The notes beneath the pieces are model-generated. The model was not told where the DNA came from. It saw nothing but the letters and a program-made list of their open reading frames with translations, and made no database searches. Below are positions 8,578 to 16,809 of a DNA stretch of 64,000 nt, piece by piece. Numbering within the stretch: position 1 is the stretch's first letter; every line of letters begins with the position of its first letter. The position numbers were made by a program, and so were the translations under genes. Origin of the DNA: Candidatus Fimimorpha excrementavium (GTDB lineage: Bacteria > Bacillota > Clostridia > Lachnospirales > Lachnospiraceae); the NCBI GenBank assembly GCA_018710785.1, contig DVJD01000045.1:1-64000 (forward strand), in the 5' to 3' direction.

Positions 8578-8606
8578 TTGCAGTAATCCCGCAAAATAGT
8601 TATAAT
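8578..8606 (+). promoter_or_regulatory. SigmaA promoter for the radical SAM operon
   Basis: ttgcag, 17-bp spacer, tataat, located about 115 bases upstream of the radical SAM start codon, leaving room for a leader. Confidence 0.7.
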
Positions 8607-8620
8607 GGTTCAGATGACAG

Positions 8621-8660
8621 AGGTGCCAGAACAGATGAGATGCTGTGATCGGCGCCTTTT
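8621..8660 (+). other. Terminator-like hairpin in the 5' leader
   Basis: aggtgcc pairs with ggcgcct (one G-T pair) and is followed by tttt; the loop can form a small inner stem (acag/ctgt). It lies between the promoter and the first gene, so it could act as an attenuator. No known riboswitch core was recognised around it. The rest of 8410-8722 holds only the two promoters listed. Confidence 0.35.
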
Positions 8661-8722
8661 CTGTGTGCAGTTTATGTCTCGTTTGGGAAAGAATAGGCCG
8701 ATAGGTCGGAATGTGAGGAAGA

Positions 8723-10588
8723 ATGAGAAAATTAGCGTTAAGTGATGAAATATTGTTGACGATTGAAAAACCGGCACGTTACATCGGAAATGAAGTGAAC
8801 GCGGCGATGAAGGATATGGACGCCGTGGATGTGACCTTTGCCATGTGTTTTCCGGACGTATATGAGATTGGCATGTCCCATCTGGGAATCCAGATTCTCT
8901 ATGATATGTTTAATCGCAGGGAGGATGTCTACTGCGACCGGGTGTACTCTCCGTGGACTGATCTGGATAAGATTATGCGAGAAAAGGATATCCCCCTTTT
9001 CGCCGTGGAGTCCCAGGCACCGGTGAAAAACTTTGATTTTTTGGGCATTACCATCCAGTATGAGATGTGCTATACGAATATTTTGCAGATCCTGGATCTG
9101 AGCAAGATTCCCCTCCTGGCCAAAGACCGGACCGAAGACGACCCCATCGTCATCGGCGGCGGCCCGTGTACGTACAATCCGGAGCCCATTGCCGATTTCT
9201 TTGATCTGTTTTACATCGGAGAGGGGGAGACCCAGTACTATCCTCTGATCGATTTGTACAAAGAGCATAAAAAAAGCGGAGGCAGCCGGATTGAATTTCT
9301 GGAAAAGGCGGCAGAGCTTCCGGGGATGTATGTGCCTTCTTTTTATGAGACGGAATACAACGAGGACGGCACCATCAAACGGTTTTACAAGACCAATCCC
9401 CACGCCAAGGATCGGATCGTAAAAGAACTGGTGATGGATATGGATGACACGTATTATCCGGAAAAACCGGTGGTTCCCTTCATTAAGGCGACTCAGGACC
9501 GGGTGGTTCTGGAGATCCAGAGAGGGTGTATCCGGGGATGCCGCTTTTGCCAGGCCGGGATGATCTACCGCCCGGTGAGGGAGAGAAGCCTGGAATTTTT
9601 AAAAGAGCGTGCCAGAACCATGCTGAAAAATACGGGGCATGAAGAGATTTCGCTGAGTTCGCTCAGTTCCAGCGACTACAGCGAGCTGAAGGAGCTGGTG
9701 ACCTTTCTGATCGAGGAGTTCAAGGACCAGAAGATCAACATCAGCCTTCCGTCCCTGCGCATCGACGCCTTTTCCCTGGACGTCATGGGAAAAGTGCAGG
9801 ATATCCGCAAGAGCAGTCTGACCTTCGCTCCGGAGGCAGGCTCCCAGAGGCTTCGGGATGTCATCAATAAGGGACTGACGGAGGAAGTGATCCTGGAAGG
9901 AGCCGGTATGGCCTTTGAGGGGGGCTGGAACCGTGTCAAACTCTATTTTATGCTGGGGCTTCCCACGGAGACAGAAGAAGATATGAGGGGGATCGCCGAG
10001 CTTTCCGATAAGATTGCCAGAAGGTATTATGAGATCCCAAAGGATCAGCGAAATGGGAAGGTACAGATTGTGGCCAGTTCGTCCTTTTTTGTTCCAAAGC
10101 CGTTTACCCCGTTTCAGTGGGCGAAGATGTGCACCAAAGAAGAATATCTGGACCGCGCCCGGATCGTCAACCATGCCTGCAGAGAGCAGCTGAATCATAA
10201 GAGCATCAAGTATAACTGGCATGAGGCCGATGTCACCGTGCTGGAAGGCGTGCTGGCCAGGGGGGACAGACGGATCGCGCCGGTCATTTTAAAAGCCTAC
10301 GAAAAGGGCTGTCTGTATGACGCCTGGTCCGAGACCTTCCGCAATGATCTGTGGATGGAAGCCTTTGAAGAGTGCGGCGTCAGCATCGCGTTTTATAACA
10401 ACCGGGAGCGGGATGTGGATGAGATCCTGCCCTGGGACTTTATCGATACCGGGGTGACCAAGGAATTTCTAAAGAGAGAGTGGAAGAACGCCCGGGAAGG
10501 AAAGGTGACTCCCAACTGCCGTCAGAGATGTTCCGGCTGCGGGGTGATGCGTTTTGAAGGAGGTATCTGCATTGAAAGTAAGAATTAA
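8723..10588 (+). CDS. TIGR03960-type B12-binding/radical SAM protein
   Basis: A 621-residue radical SAM enzyme. The N-terminal 200 residues resemble a cobalamin-binding-like Rossmann region (VTFAMCFPDVYEIGMSHLG and the IGGGPCTYNPEP turn). The radical SAM core starts near residue 255 with the iron-sulfur motif CIRGCRFC and includes LSSLSSSDYSEL and FAPEAGSQRLRDVINKGL. The C-terminal tail carries a CxxxCSGCG-type cysteine cluster. The family is always paired in Clostridia with the DUF2344 protein encoded next, whose start codon lies inside this gene, so they probably act as a complex. The reaction is not established; tRNA or cell-wall modification have been guessed for relatives. Confidence 0.85.
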   Translation: MRKLALSDEILLTIEKPARYIGNEVNAAMKDMDAVDVTFAMCFPDVYEIGMSHLGIQILYDMFNRREDVYCDRVYSPWTDLDKIMREKDIPLFAVESQAPVKNFDFLGITIQYEMCYTNILQILDLSKIPLLAKDRTEDDPIVIGGGPCTYNPEPIADFFDLFYIGEGETQYYPLIDLYKEHKKSGGSRIEFLEKAAELPGMYVPSFYETEYNEDGTIKRFYKTNPHAKDRIVKELVMDMDDTYYPEKPVVPFIKATQDRVVLEIQRGCIRGCRFCQAGMIYRPVRERSLEFLKERARTMLKNTGHEEISLSSLSSSDYSELKELVTFLIEEFKDQKINISLPSLRIDAFSLDVMGKVQDIRKSSLTFAPEAGSQRLRDVINKGLTEEVILEGAGMAFEGGWNRVKLYFMLGLPTETEEDMRGIAELSDKIARRYYEIPKDQRNGKVQIVASSSFFVPKPFTPFQWAKMCTKEEYLDRARIVNHACREQLNHKSIKYNWHEADVTVLEGVLARGDRRIAPVILKAYEKGCLYDAWSETFRNDLWMEAFEECGVSIAFYNNRERDVDEILPWDFIDTGVTKEFLKREWKNAREGKVTPNCRQRCSGCGVMRFEGGICIESKN

Positions 10589-11273
10589 ATTCCGAAAATA
10601 TGGTGTCATGAAATTCATCGGCCATCTGGATGTCATGCGGTACTTCCAGAAAGCCCTTCGAAGGGCAGAGGTGGATATCAGTTTTACCGGCGGCTTCAGT
10701 CCCCATCCCATCATGTCTTTTGCCGCGCCCCTGGGAGTGGGGCTGACCAGCGACGGGGAATACCTGGATATAGAAGTCAATTCCACCGATTCCTCGGAAG
10801 TGATGGTAAAGCGCCTGAATGATGTCATGGTGGAGGGAATGGAAATTGTGAGCTACCGGCAGCTTCCCGATAAGATGAAGAGCGCCATGAGCCAGGTGGC
10901 GGCGGCCGATTATCAGCTTTTTTTCCGGGAAGGATATGAACCGGCCGATTGGTCGGCGTGGGAGAATGCGTGGAATGCATTTCTGGCCCAGCCGTCCCTG
11001 GTGGTCTGGAAGAAAACGAAGAAAAGTGAACAGGAAGTGGACATTCGTCCCATGGTTTACCGGATCGGACTGGAAAACCATGTGATTACCATGCGGATCG
11101 CCACGGGAAGCGTACACAATCTGAAGCCGGAATTTCTCATGGAAGCCTTTTACCGGTATGCAGGAATGGAGTGGAAGCCCTTTATTTTCCAGGTACACCG
11201 TGTCGATACGTATATGGAAGAAGAGGGAGCATTTGTATCCATGGAGACAGCCGAGACGTTCATCGAAAACTGA
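10572..11273 (+). CDS. TIGR03936/DUF2344 partner of the radical SAM protein
   Basis: A 233-residue DUF2344 protein (KVRIKFRKYGVMKFIGHLD at the start, then GFSPHPIMSFAAPLGVG). In some species it is fused to the C-terminus of the upstream radical SAM protein, which supports a joint function. The start is the TTG at 10572, eight bases after aaggaggt at 10557-10564. A TTG further upstream would put the ribosome site inside the coding sequence. The 17-base overlap with the previous gene implies translational coupling. Function unknown. Confidence 0.85.
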   Translation: MKVRIKFRKYGVMKFIGHLDVMRYFQKALRRAEVDISFTGGFSPHPIMSFAAPLGVGLTSDGEYLDIEVNSTDSSEVMVKRLNDVMVEGMEIVSYRQLPDKMKSAMSQVAAADYQLFFREGYEPADWSAWENAWNAFLAQPSLVVWKKTKKSEQEVDIRPMVYRIGLENHVITMRIATGSVHNLKPEFLMEAFYRYAGMEWKPFIFQVHRVDTYMEEEGAFVSMETAETFIEN

Positions 11274-11340
11274 CAGCGGATTGCCAAAATCTGCTTGACA
11301 ATCACCGGGATGCCGTTTGCGCGGCGGATTGAGAGGAAAA

Positions 11341-12564
11341 ATGAAAAAACGAATCGTGCTTCGGCGGGAATTTGGCATTGTCAGCGCCCTTTGGATGGAT
11401 GGAAACGTGGAACAGCTGGATGTGGATGCCCCGCCGGGAGAAAATGGTATGATTGGAAGCATCCATGTGGGAAGGGTGCGAAATATTGTAAAAAATATCA
11501 AAGCGGCTTTTGTGGAAGTGGCCGGAGGTCAGATGTGTTATTATTCGCTGGAGCAAAATCCGCTTCCCATTTTTGTAAAAGCGGCCAATGGAAAACAGGT
11601 CTGCCAGGATGACGAAATTGTGGTGCAGATCACCAAGGCAGGGGTTAAGACGAAGGAACCCGTGGCGGAATCGGAACTTTCGCTGAACGGAAGATACATT
11701 GTCCTGATCCGCGGGAAAAAAGGAATCTCTTTTTCTAAAAAAATTGAAGATGAGACATGGAAGGAGGGGGCGCGGGAGGCATTGCAGCCGCATTTGCAAA
11801 AGGATGCCGGGATTATCGTGAGAACAAACGCCTATGACGCGCCGTTTTCCGTATTGGAACAGGAGCTGCGGATTCTGTATGAGGCATATGGCAGTATTCT
11901 GAAAAAGGCCTGCTACCGAAGCGGAAAAACACTGCTCTATGCTCCGGAACCGGATTATCTTCGTACGCTTCGGGACACGGTACAGAGCGGACTGGATGAG
12001 ATTGTAACAGACGATGCAGTTCTCTACGGACAGATCACAGACTACTGGAAGCAGTATGAGGCAGAATCCCAGGTGAAGATCACACTTTATGATTCCGCAT
12101 CAAATGCTGTTTCACTGAGCCAGGTCTATGGTGTGGATCGCAGAATGCAGGAGGCATTAGCGGAACGGGTCTGGCTGAAATCAGGGGCTTATCTGGTCAT
12201 CCAGCCGACGGAGGCCCTCACTGTGGTCGATGTCAACTCAGGGAAAGCCATCGCGGGAAAATCATTCAAAACGTCCATTGATGAGACTTTTTATAAACTA
12301 AATCTGGAAGCTGCCAGAGAAACCATGCATCAGATCCGCCTTCGGAATCTGTCGGGGATCATTTTGATCGATTTCATCAATATGCGGGGACGGGAATGGA
12401 AGGACCGGCTGATGGAGGAACTGAAGTCCCTGGCCTGGAAGGACCCGGTCAGGACCGTGGTGGTGGATATGACGAAACTGAATCTGGTGGAGATGACAAG
12501 AAAGAAAATCAAACAGCCGCTGCATGAGTGGGTAAGGGAGAGCCAAAATGCAGCAAAGAGGTGA
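11341..12564 (+). CDS. rng: Ribonuclease G/E family endoribonuclease
   Basis: A 407-residue single-strand-specific endoribonuclease involved in rRNA maturation and mRNA decay. An S1-like RNA-binding domain lies near residues 35-110 (VGRVRNIVKNIKAAFVEV). The DNase-I-like catalytic domain carries the magnesium-binding aspartates in DVNSGK (Asp297) and LIDFINM (Asp344). The protein stops just after LVEMTRKKIKQPLHEW, where the enterobacterial enzymes continue into the CPxCxG zinc-link that holds dimers together; that motif is absent. The ATG at 11341 follows gagagg. It lies directly downstream of the DUF2344 gene, the usual clostridial order leading toward ribosomal protein L21, although here rplU is some 48 kb away. 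Confidence 0.9.
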   Translation: MKKRIVLRREFGIVSALWMDGNVEQLDVDAPPGENGMIGSIHVGRVRNIVKNIKAAFVEVAGGQMCYYSLEQNPLPIFVKAANGKQVCQDDEIVVQITKAGVKTKEPVAESELSLNGRYIVLIRGKKGISFSKKIEDETWKEGAREALQPHLQKDAGIIVRTNAYDAPFSVLEQELRILYEAYGSILKKACYRSGKTLLYAPEPDYLRTLRDTVQSGLDEIVTDDAVLYGQITDYWKQYEAESQVKITLYDSASNAVSLSQVYGVDRRMQEALAERVWLKSGAYLVIQPTEALTVVDVNSGKAIAGKSFKTSIDETFYKLNLEAARETMHQIRLRNLSGIILIDFINMRGREWKDRLMEELKSLAWKDPVRTVVVDMTKLNLVEMTRKKIKQPLHEWVRESQNAAKR

Positions 12565-12570
12565 AGTGTC

Positions 12571-13584
12571 ATGGATGAGCGGATTGTAAGTCAGCTTCGT
12601 AAGCCGACAAAGGAAGAGGAAGAAATCCTAAATGGAAAAACCATCCAAAAGGGACGATATACCAGCCAGGCGGATTTTACCATTGACAGCAGAAAAATGC
12701 TGGAGAGGGGGAAATTGATTGATATCCGTCCCCATACCCGCTTTGCCGAGTTTCCAAGACATAAGCATAATTATATTGAGATTTTATATATGGTCAGCGG
12801 GCAGACGGTACATATTATAGATGATCGGGTGAAAATTGTACTGGAAGCCGGAGATTTGCTGTTTTTGAACCAATATACGTATCACAAAGTACTGCCTGCA
12901 GGAAAGGGGGATATTGGGATTAATTTTATCATTCTTCCGGAATTTTTTGATGTGGCTTTTTCCATGGTGGAGGAAGAAAATGAACTGAAAAATTTTTTGG
13001 TGGATACGCTTCGAAAGGATAACAGCCGCGGTAATTATCTTCATTTTCATGTATCTGGGATCCTTCCCATCCAAAATTTGATTGAGAATATGACGTGGTC
13101 CATTTTGAATCATGAGACCAATCGGCACAAAATCAATCAGACCACCATGGGACTGCTGTTTTTGCAGCTGATGAATTATACGGATACGTTGGAAGACCAT
13201 GATAAAGAGCAGTTCGGTAATCGGCTGACCATGAATGCTCTTCGCTATATTGAAGAAAATTATAGAGATGCAACCTTGGAAGAACTGGCCAAAATGGAAG
13301 AGAAGAGTATCTACCAGGTGAGCCGATTAATCCGAACACATACCGGATATACGTTTAAAGAACTGCTGCAGATTAAGCGGATGAATAAAGCGGTGGAACT
13401 GCTGACCCAGACGACACTGTCCATCGCAGATATTATCGCAGCGGTGGGATATGATAACACCAGCTATTTTTTTCGGATTTTTCGCGAAAAATTCAAGATG
13501 AGCCCAAGAAAATATCGGGAGAAATTTAAGAAAATCGGTGAGGATTCCCTTTCCATGGGCGGCGGGATGAATCGGGAAAAATAA
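12571..13584 (+). CDS. AraC-family transcriptional regulator
   Basis: A 337-residue AraC-type regulator. A cupin-like sensing domain occupies about residues 40-130 (FPRHKHNYIEILYMVSG with histidines typical of the fold). The C-terminal 100 residues hold the double helix-turn-helix (IADIIAAVGYDNTSYFFRIF and MSPRKYREKF). It starts 6 bases after the RNase G stop with gaggtg just before it. It may activate the deoxysugar kinase/isomerase genes 1.8 kb downstream, since AraC proteins commonly control such genes, but a gene on the opposite strand intervenes and no operator was identified. The effector is unknown. Confidence 0.85.
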   Translation: MDERIVSQLRKPTKEEEEILNGKTIQKGRYTSQADFTIDSRKMLERGKLIDIRPHTRFAEFPRHKHNYIEILYMVSGQTVHIIDDRVKIVLEAGDLLFLNQYTYHKVLPAGKGDIGINFIILPEFFDVAFSMVEEENELKNFLVDTLRKDNSRGNYLHFHVSGILPIQNLIENMTWSILNHETNRHKINQTTMGLLFLQLMNYTDTLEDHDKEQFGNRLTMNALRYIEENYRDATLEELAKMEEKSIYQVSRLIRTHTGYTFKELLQIKRMNKAVELLTQTTLSIADIIAAVGYDNTSYFFRIFREKFKMSPRKYREKFKKIGEDSLSMGGGMNREK

Positions 13585-13590
13585 AAAGGG

Positions 13591-13639
13591 AATGGGGTAA
13601 AATTCACACGGTACAAGAATTTTGCCCCATTTTCTTTTT
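13591..13639. terminator. Bidirectional terminator
   Basis: A 15-bp stem (aatggggtaaaattc/gaattttgccccatt, one G-T pair) is flanked by T runs on both strands. It would end both the AraC gene and the convergent PIN-like gene. Confidence 0.9.
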
Positions 13640-13657
13640 GTATACAGAGTTTATGAA

Positions 13658-15058
13658 TCAGGCTTCATTTTTTCGTATGTTTGTATATTCACTTCGCAGG
13701 GAGTTGTAGACTGCGATTCCATGCTTTTGTCCGAAATAAGCGGTCATCTTGCGGTAAAAATCCTGTTTGCCGCTGGAACGGATCAAATGAGATGCGGCAA
13801 TTTGTGCCTGCTTTTCACTGCAGAGCTCTCCGGTCAGAGAAATGGCTTTCTGAACTGCAGCAGAGGAAAAGGGAAGGAGAAGATCGTCGGGTAATTCTCC
13901 GAGATTTGGCTTTTTTGCTTTTGAAGGCGTTTTGCTGTTTTCCTTTTTATCCGCATTTTCCGACGATTTTCTGGAACGTGTCTGGCGGCGGGGCGCAGAA
14001 ACATCTTGTTTGACGGGTTTGGCATCGGAGTCTGATTTTACGGATTCGATCGGATCCGCAGAACTGGTATCTTCCGGTTTTTTTTCGGTCTTTGCCGTTC
14101 TTCTTGCAGGCGCATTCGGCCGTTTGGAAGGTGTTCTTACGGTTGGACTTTGGATCTGTTCGGAGGAGGAACTGTCTTCCGAGATTACAGCCGAAGGTTC
14201 CGGCCCGGGGATTTCTTCCGCAGGCATTTTTTTCATGGACGGTTCGGTACAGACAGCGGCCTCCTGAATGATGACAGCTGCCATGGGTACCTGACTGTGT
14301 GAGGTAAGCGGAGCTTCATGCATTTCCATGTCTGAAAGGGTCGGCACATCTGCTGCCGCTTGGCCGAACGGTTCATTGGGCTGGGGGTCAGATTCGGCGG
14401 CAGAGTCTGTCAATTCCAAATCTTCCGCTTCCATGACGGATTCGTTTGATGCAAAATCCGGCTGATCGGGCGAGTCCAAAGCGGATGCGTGAACGAAATC
14501 CAGCGGGGGGGTGTCCGGTTCGTCTGGTCCACTTTCCGGGGGCTGCTCCTGAAAGTCCGGCTCTGGGGAAAATGCATCCTCTTCCAAAACATCTGTTTCC
14601 AGCTCTTCCTGGTTCATTTCCTCAATAATTGCTTCCTTCTCAGCCTGTGAGTAGGAGTCGAAGCGCTTCTGCTTGCTGTAGGCTTCTGCGATGGATGGGC
14701 AGCAGAATACATATCCTTCATAGCGATAGGTGCGTTTCCAGAAGTCGATGACATAGTGAAATCCATTATCTCTGCTGATGATATAGAAATAAGGATTTTC
14801 GTTTTCATGGATTAGAAATCCGAGATATGTGGCAAGCTGAAAATCCAGGGCGTTTTTCCCTCCACGGGCAATTTTAAATTTTCGGATTGCGGCATTGCTG
14901 TTTAAAATCAGATCCATGGCTTCAAATGTGAGGGTATCCGCATTATTGCTGTAAAAGATAACTACAGTGTCATTTTCCGAGAGCCAGTTTATCCCTCTTA
15001 AACCATCGGAACGTACATTTTCAAAATCGATTAAATAAGTTGCCAAATTATATTCCAC
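13658..15058 (-). CDS. PIN/NYN-like nuclease-domain protein with long disordered linker
   Basis: A 466-residue protein. Residues 1-150 form a PIN-like domain with acidic residues suited to metal binding: LIDFENV (Asp11, Glu13), GGKNALDFQ (Asp72) and ISRDNGF (Asp97). Residues 160-370 are low complexity, first acidic and rich in Pro, Ser and Glu, then basic with Lys/Arg-rich runs, and probably unstructured. The last 75 residues (LLLPFSSAAVQKAISL onward) look like a folded helical domain. PIN/NYN domains usually cleave RNA, and the basic stretch could bind nucleic acid. Function in this lineage is unknown. It is monocistronic with its own promoter. Confidence 0.75.
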   Translation of the reverse strand: MEYNLATYLIDFENVRSDGLRGINWLSENDTVVIFYSNNADTLTFEAMDLILNSNAAIRKFKIARGGKNALDFQLATYLGFLIHENENPYFYIISRDNGFHYVIDFWKRTYRYEGYVFCCPSIAEAYSKQKRFDSYSQAEKEAIIEEMNQEELETDVLEEDAFSPEPDFQEQPPESGPDEPDTPPLDFVHASALDSPDQPDFASNESVMEAEDLELTDSAAESDPQPNEPFGQAAADVPTLSDMEMHEAPLTSHSQVPMAAVIIQEAAVCTEPSMKKMPAEEIPGPEPSAVISEDSSSSEQIQSPTVRTPSKRPNAPARRTAKTEKKPEDTSSADPIESVKSDSDAKPVKQDVSAPRRQTRSRKSSENADKKENSKTPSKAKKPNLGELPDDLLLPFSSAAVQKAISLTGELCSEKQAQIAASHLIRSSGKQDFYRKMTAYFGQKHGIAVYNSLRSEYTNIRKNEA

Positions 15059-15148
15059 ACGTTACACATCGGAAACGCATGATTCCTCCTTCCGTAATAT
15101 CTTACTCATAATTTCAATTCTTCTGAAAAAGAACGGTATAATAAAAAT

Positions 15149-15176
15149 ATCATAGCATATTTTAAAAATAGTGTCA
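15149..15176 (-). promoter_or_regulatory. SigmaA promoter of the PIN-like gene
   Basis: On the minus strand: ttgaca, 16-bp spacer ending in tgc (extended), tatgat, about 90 bases upstream of the start codon. Confidence 0.7.
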
Positions 15177-15243
15177 AAGAGAAGAAAAGAGAAGAAAAGC
15201 GGGCGATTTGCAAATAAGGACGTTTTTTTTACAAGTATAGACC

Positions 15244-15272
15244 TTGTTTTTTCCTGTTCCATGTACTACAAT
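15244..15272 (+). promoter_or_regulatory. Probable promoter of the sugar kinase/isomerase operon
   Basis: ttgttt, 17-bp spacer, tacaat, about 90 bases before the kinase start. The remainder of the 15059-15360 intergenic region contains the divergent promoter above and no credible gene. Confidence 0.5.
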
Positions 15273-15360
15273 AAATAAAAGTATTGCATACGGGTATGAA
15301 TTGTGCCTGCATTTTTCGAAGAAAAATACTTGTTAGAATATTAGCAAAGGGGTTATTGCC

Positions 15361-16764
15361 ATGAAATACTATTTAGCTGTGGATATCGGCGCTTCCAGCG
15401 GACGCCATATTTTGGCACATATGGAAGAAGGCAAAATCGTACTGGAAGAAATGTATCGTTTTGTCAATGGGAATGTAACAAAGAATGGTCATCTGTGCTG
15501 GGAGCTGGACCGCCTTTTTGATGAGATTGTAAATGGCTTGAAGGCATGCAGGGATGCCGGAAAAGAACCGGTCAGCATGGGCATCGATACGTGGGGGGTT
15601 GATTTCGTCCTTTTGGATGAAAATGATAAGGTTCTGGGCGATACCATCGCATACCGTGACAGCCGTACAGAAGGTGTGGACAAGCTGGTTTATGATGTGA
15701 TTTCAGAAGATGAATTGTATGCCAGAACTGGGATTCAAAAGCAGCTGTTTAATACTATCTATCAGTTGTATGCGGTGAAGAAAGATCACCCGGAATATCT
15801 GGCAGCAGCAAAATCCTATCTGATGGTACCGGAATATTTTAATTTCCTTCTGACAGGCGTCAAAATGAATGAATATACCAATGCTACCACAGGACAGCTG
15901 GTAAATGCAAAGACAAAGGATTGGGATTTTGAACTGATGGAAAAATTGGGAATCCCCACTGGAATTTTCGGACCATTACATATGCCGAAGACAGTAGTCG
16001 GCAATCTGAAAAAAGAGATCCGGGACCGTGTGGGGTTTGATCTGGAAGTGGTTCTTCCGGCCACCCATGACACGGGCTCCGCTGTTTTGGCTGTTCCGGC
16101 CAACGACGATGATTTCGTATATTTAAGCTCCGGCACTTGGTCTCTCATGGGAATCGAGCGTAAGGAAGCGGATTGTTCTATGCAGAGCAAGGCATACAAT
16201 TTTACAAACGAAGGCGGTTATGAATACCGTTTCCGTTATTTGAAAAATATTATGGGACTTTGGATGCTGCAGAGTGTGAGAAAAGAACTGAACCAGGGTG
16301 AGCATCAGTACAGCTTCCCGGAGTTGATTCAGATGGCAGAGGAAGCGGATGGATTCCCGTCCATGGTGGATGTCAATGACAATTGCTTCCTTGCTCCGTC
16401 CAGTATGATTCAGGCGGTAAAAGATTACTGTCAGTCCCATGGCCAGAAAGTACCGGAAACGACAGGAGAACTTCTGGTGGTTATTTACAACAGTTTGGCA
16501 CAGAGCTATGCCGATACCATTAAGCAGATCGAAGAAATGACAGGAAGAACATTCAGCAGATTGCATATCGTGGGCGGCGGATGCCAGGATAATTATCTGA
16601 ATCAGAAGACAAAAGCATATACGGGAAAAGAAGTATATGCAGGACCGATTGAGGGAACCGCGCTCGGCAATCTGATGGTTCAGATGCTGAAGGACGGAAC
16701 GTTTCAGACGTTGGAAGAAGCCAGAACATGTGTGGCACATTCCTTTGATGTAAAGGCTGTCTGA
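15361..16764 (+). CDS. rhaB: Rhamnulokinase-type FGGY kinase (rhamnulose/fuculose)
   Basis: A 467-residue FGGY-family carbohydrate kinase. The N-terminal ATPase phosphate loop reads YLAVDIGASSGR, the sugar-binding region contains GIDTWGVDF, and THDTGSAVLAVP and YLSSGTWSLMG mark the second domain. The pattern is that of RhaB, which phosphorylates L-rhamnulose at C1. In related gut Firmicutes RhaB-like kinases also serve L-fuculose. The ribosome site aaagggg precedes the ATG. It is followed 45 bases later by a sugar isomerase, so the pair converts a 6-deoxyhexose to its ketose-1-phosphate, the substrate of the class II aldolase in the BMC locus about 22 kb away. Confidence 0.85.
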   Translation: MKYYLAVDIGASSGRHILAHMEEGKIVLEEMYRFVNGNVTKNGHLCWELDRLFDEIVNGLKACRDAGKEPVSMGIDTWGVDFVLLDENDKVLGDTIAYRDSRTEGVDKLVYDVISEDELYARTGIQKQLFNTIYQLYAVKKDHPEYLAAAKSYLMVPEYFNFLLTGVKMNEYTNATTGQLVNAKTKDWDFELMEKLGIPTGIFGPLHMPKTVVGNLKKEIRDRVGFDLEVVLPATHDTGSAVLAVPANDDDFVYLSSGTWSLMGIERKEADCSMQSKAYNFTNEGGYEYRFRYLKNIMGLWMLQSVRKELNQGEHQYSFPELIQMAEEADGFPSMVDVNDNCFLAPSSMIQAVKDYCQSHGQKVPETTGELLVVIYNSLAQSYADTIKQIEEMTGRTFSRLHIVGGGCQDNYLNQKTKAYTGKEVYAGPIEGTALGNLMVQMLKDGTFQTLEEARTCVAHSFDVKAV

Positions 16765-16809
16765 CAGTAAACGAAATCAAAAAATTGAAAATCGACAGGA
16801 GGATGTAAC

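Noticed and set aside
15062-15262. A 66-codon minus-strand frame between the PIN-like and kinase genes
   Set aside because: It covers the likely promoters of both neighbours and shows no coding bias or domain.
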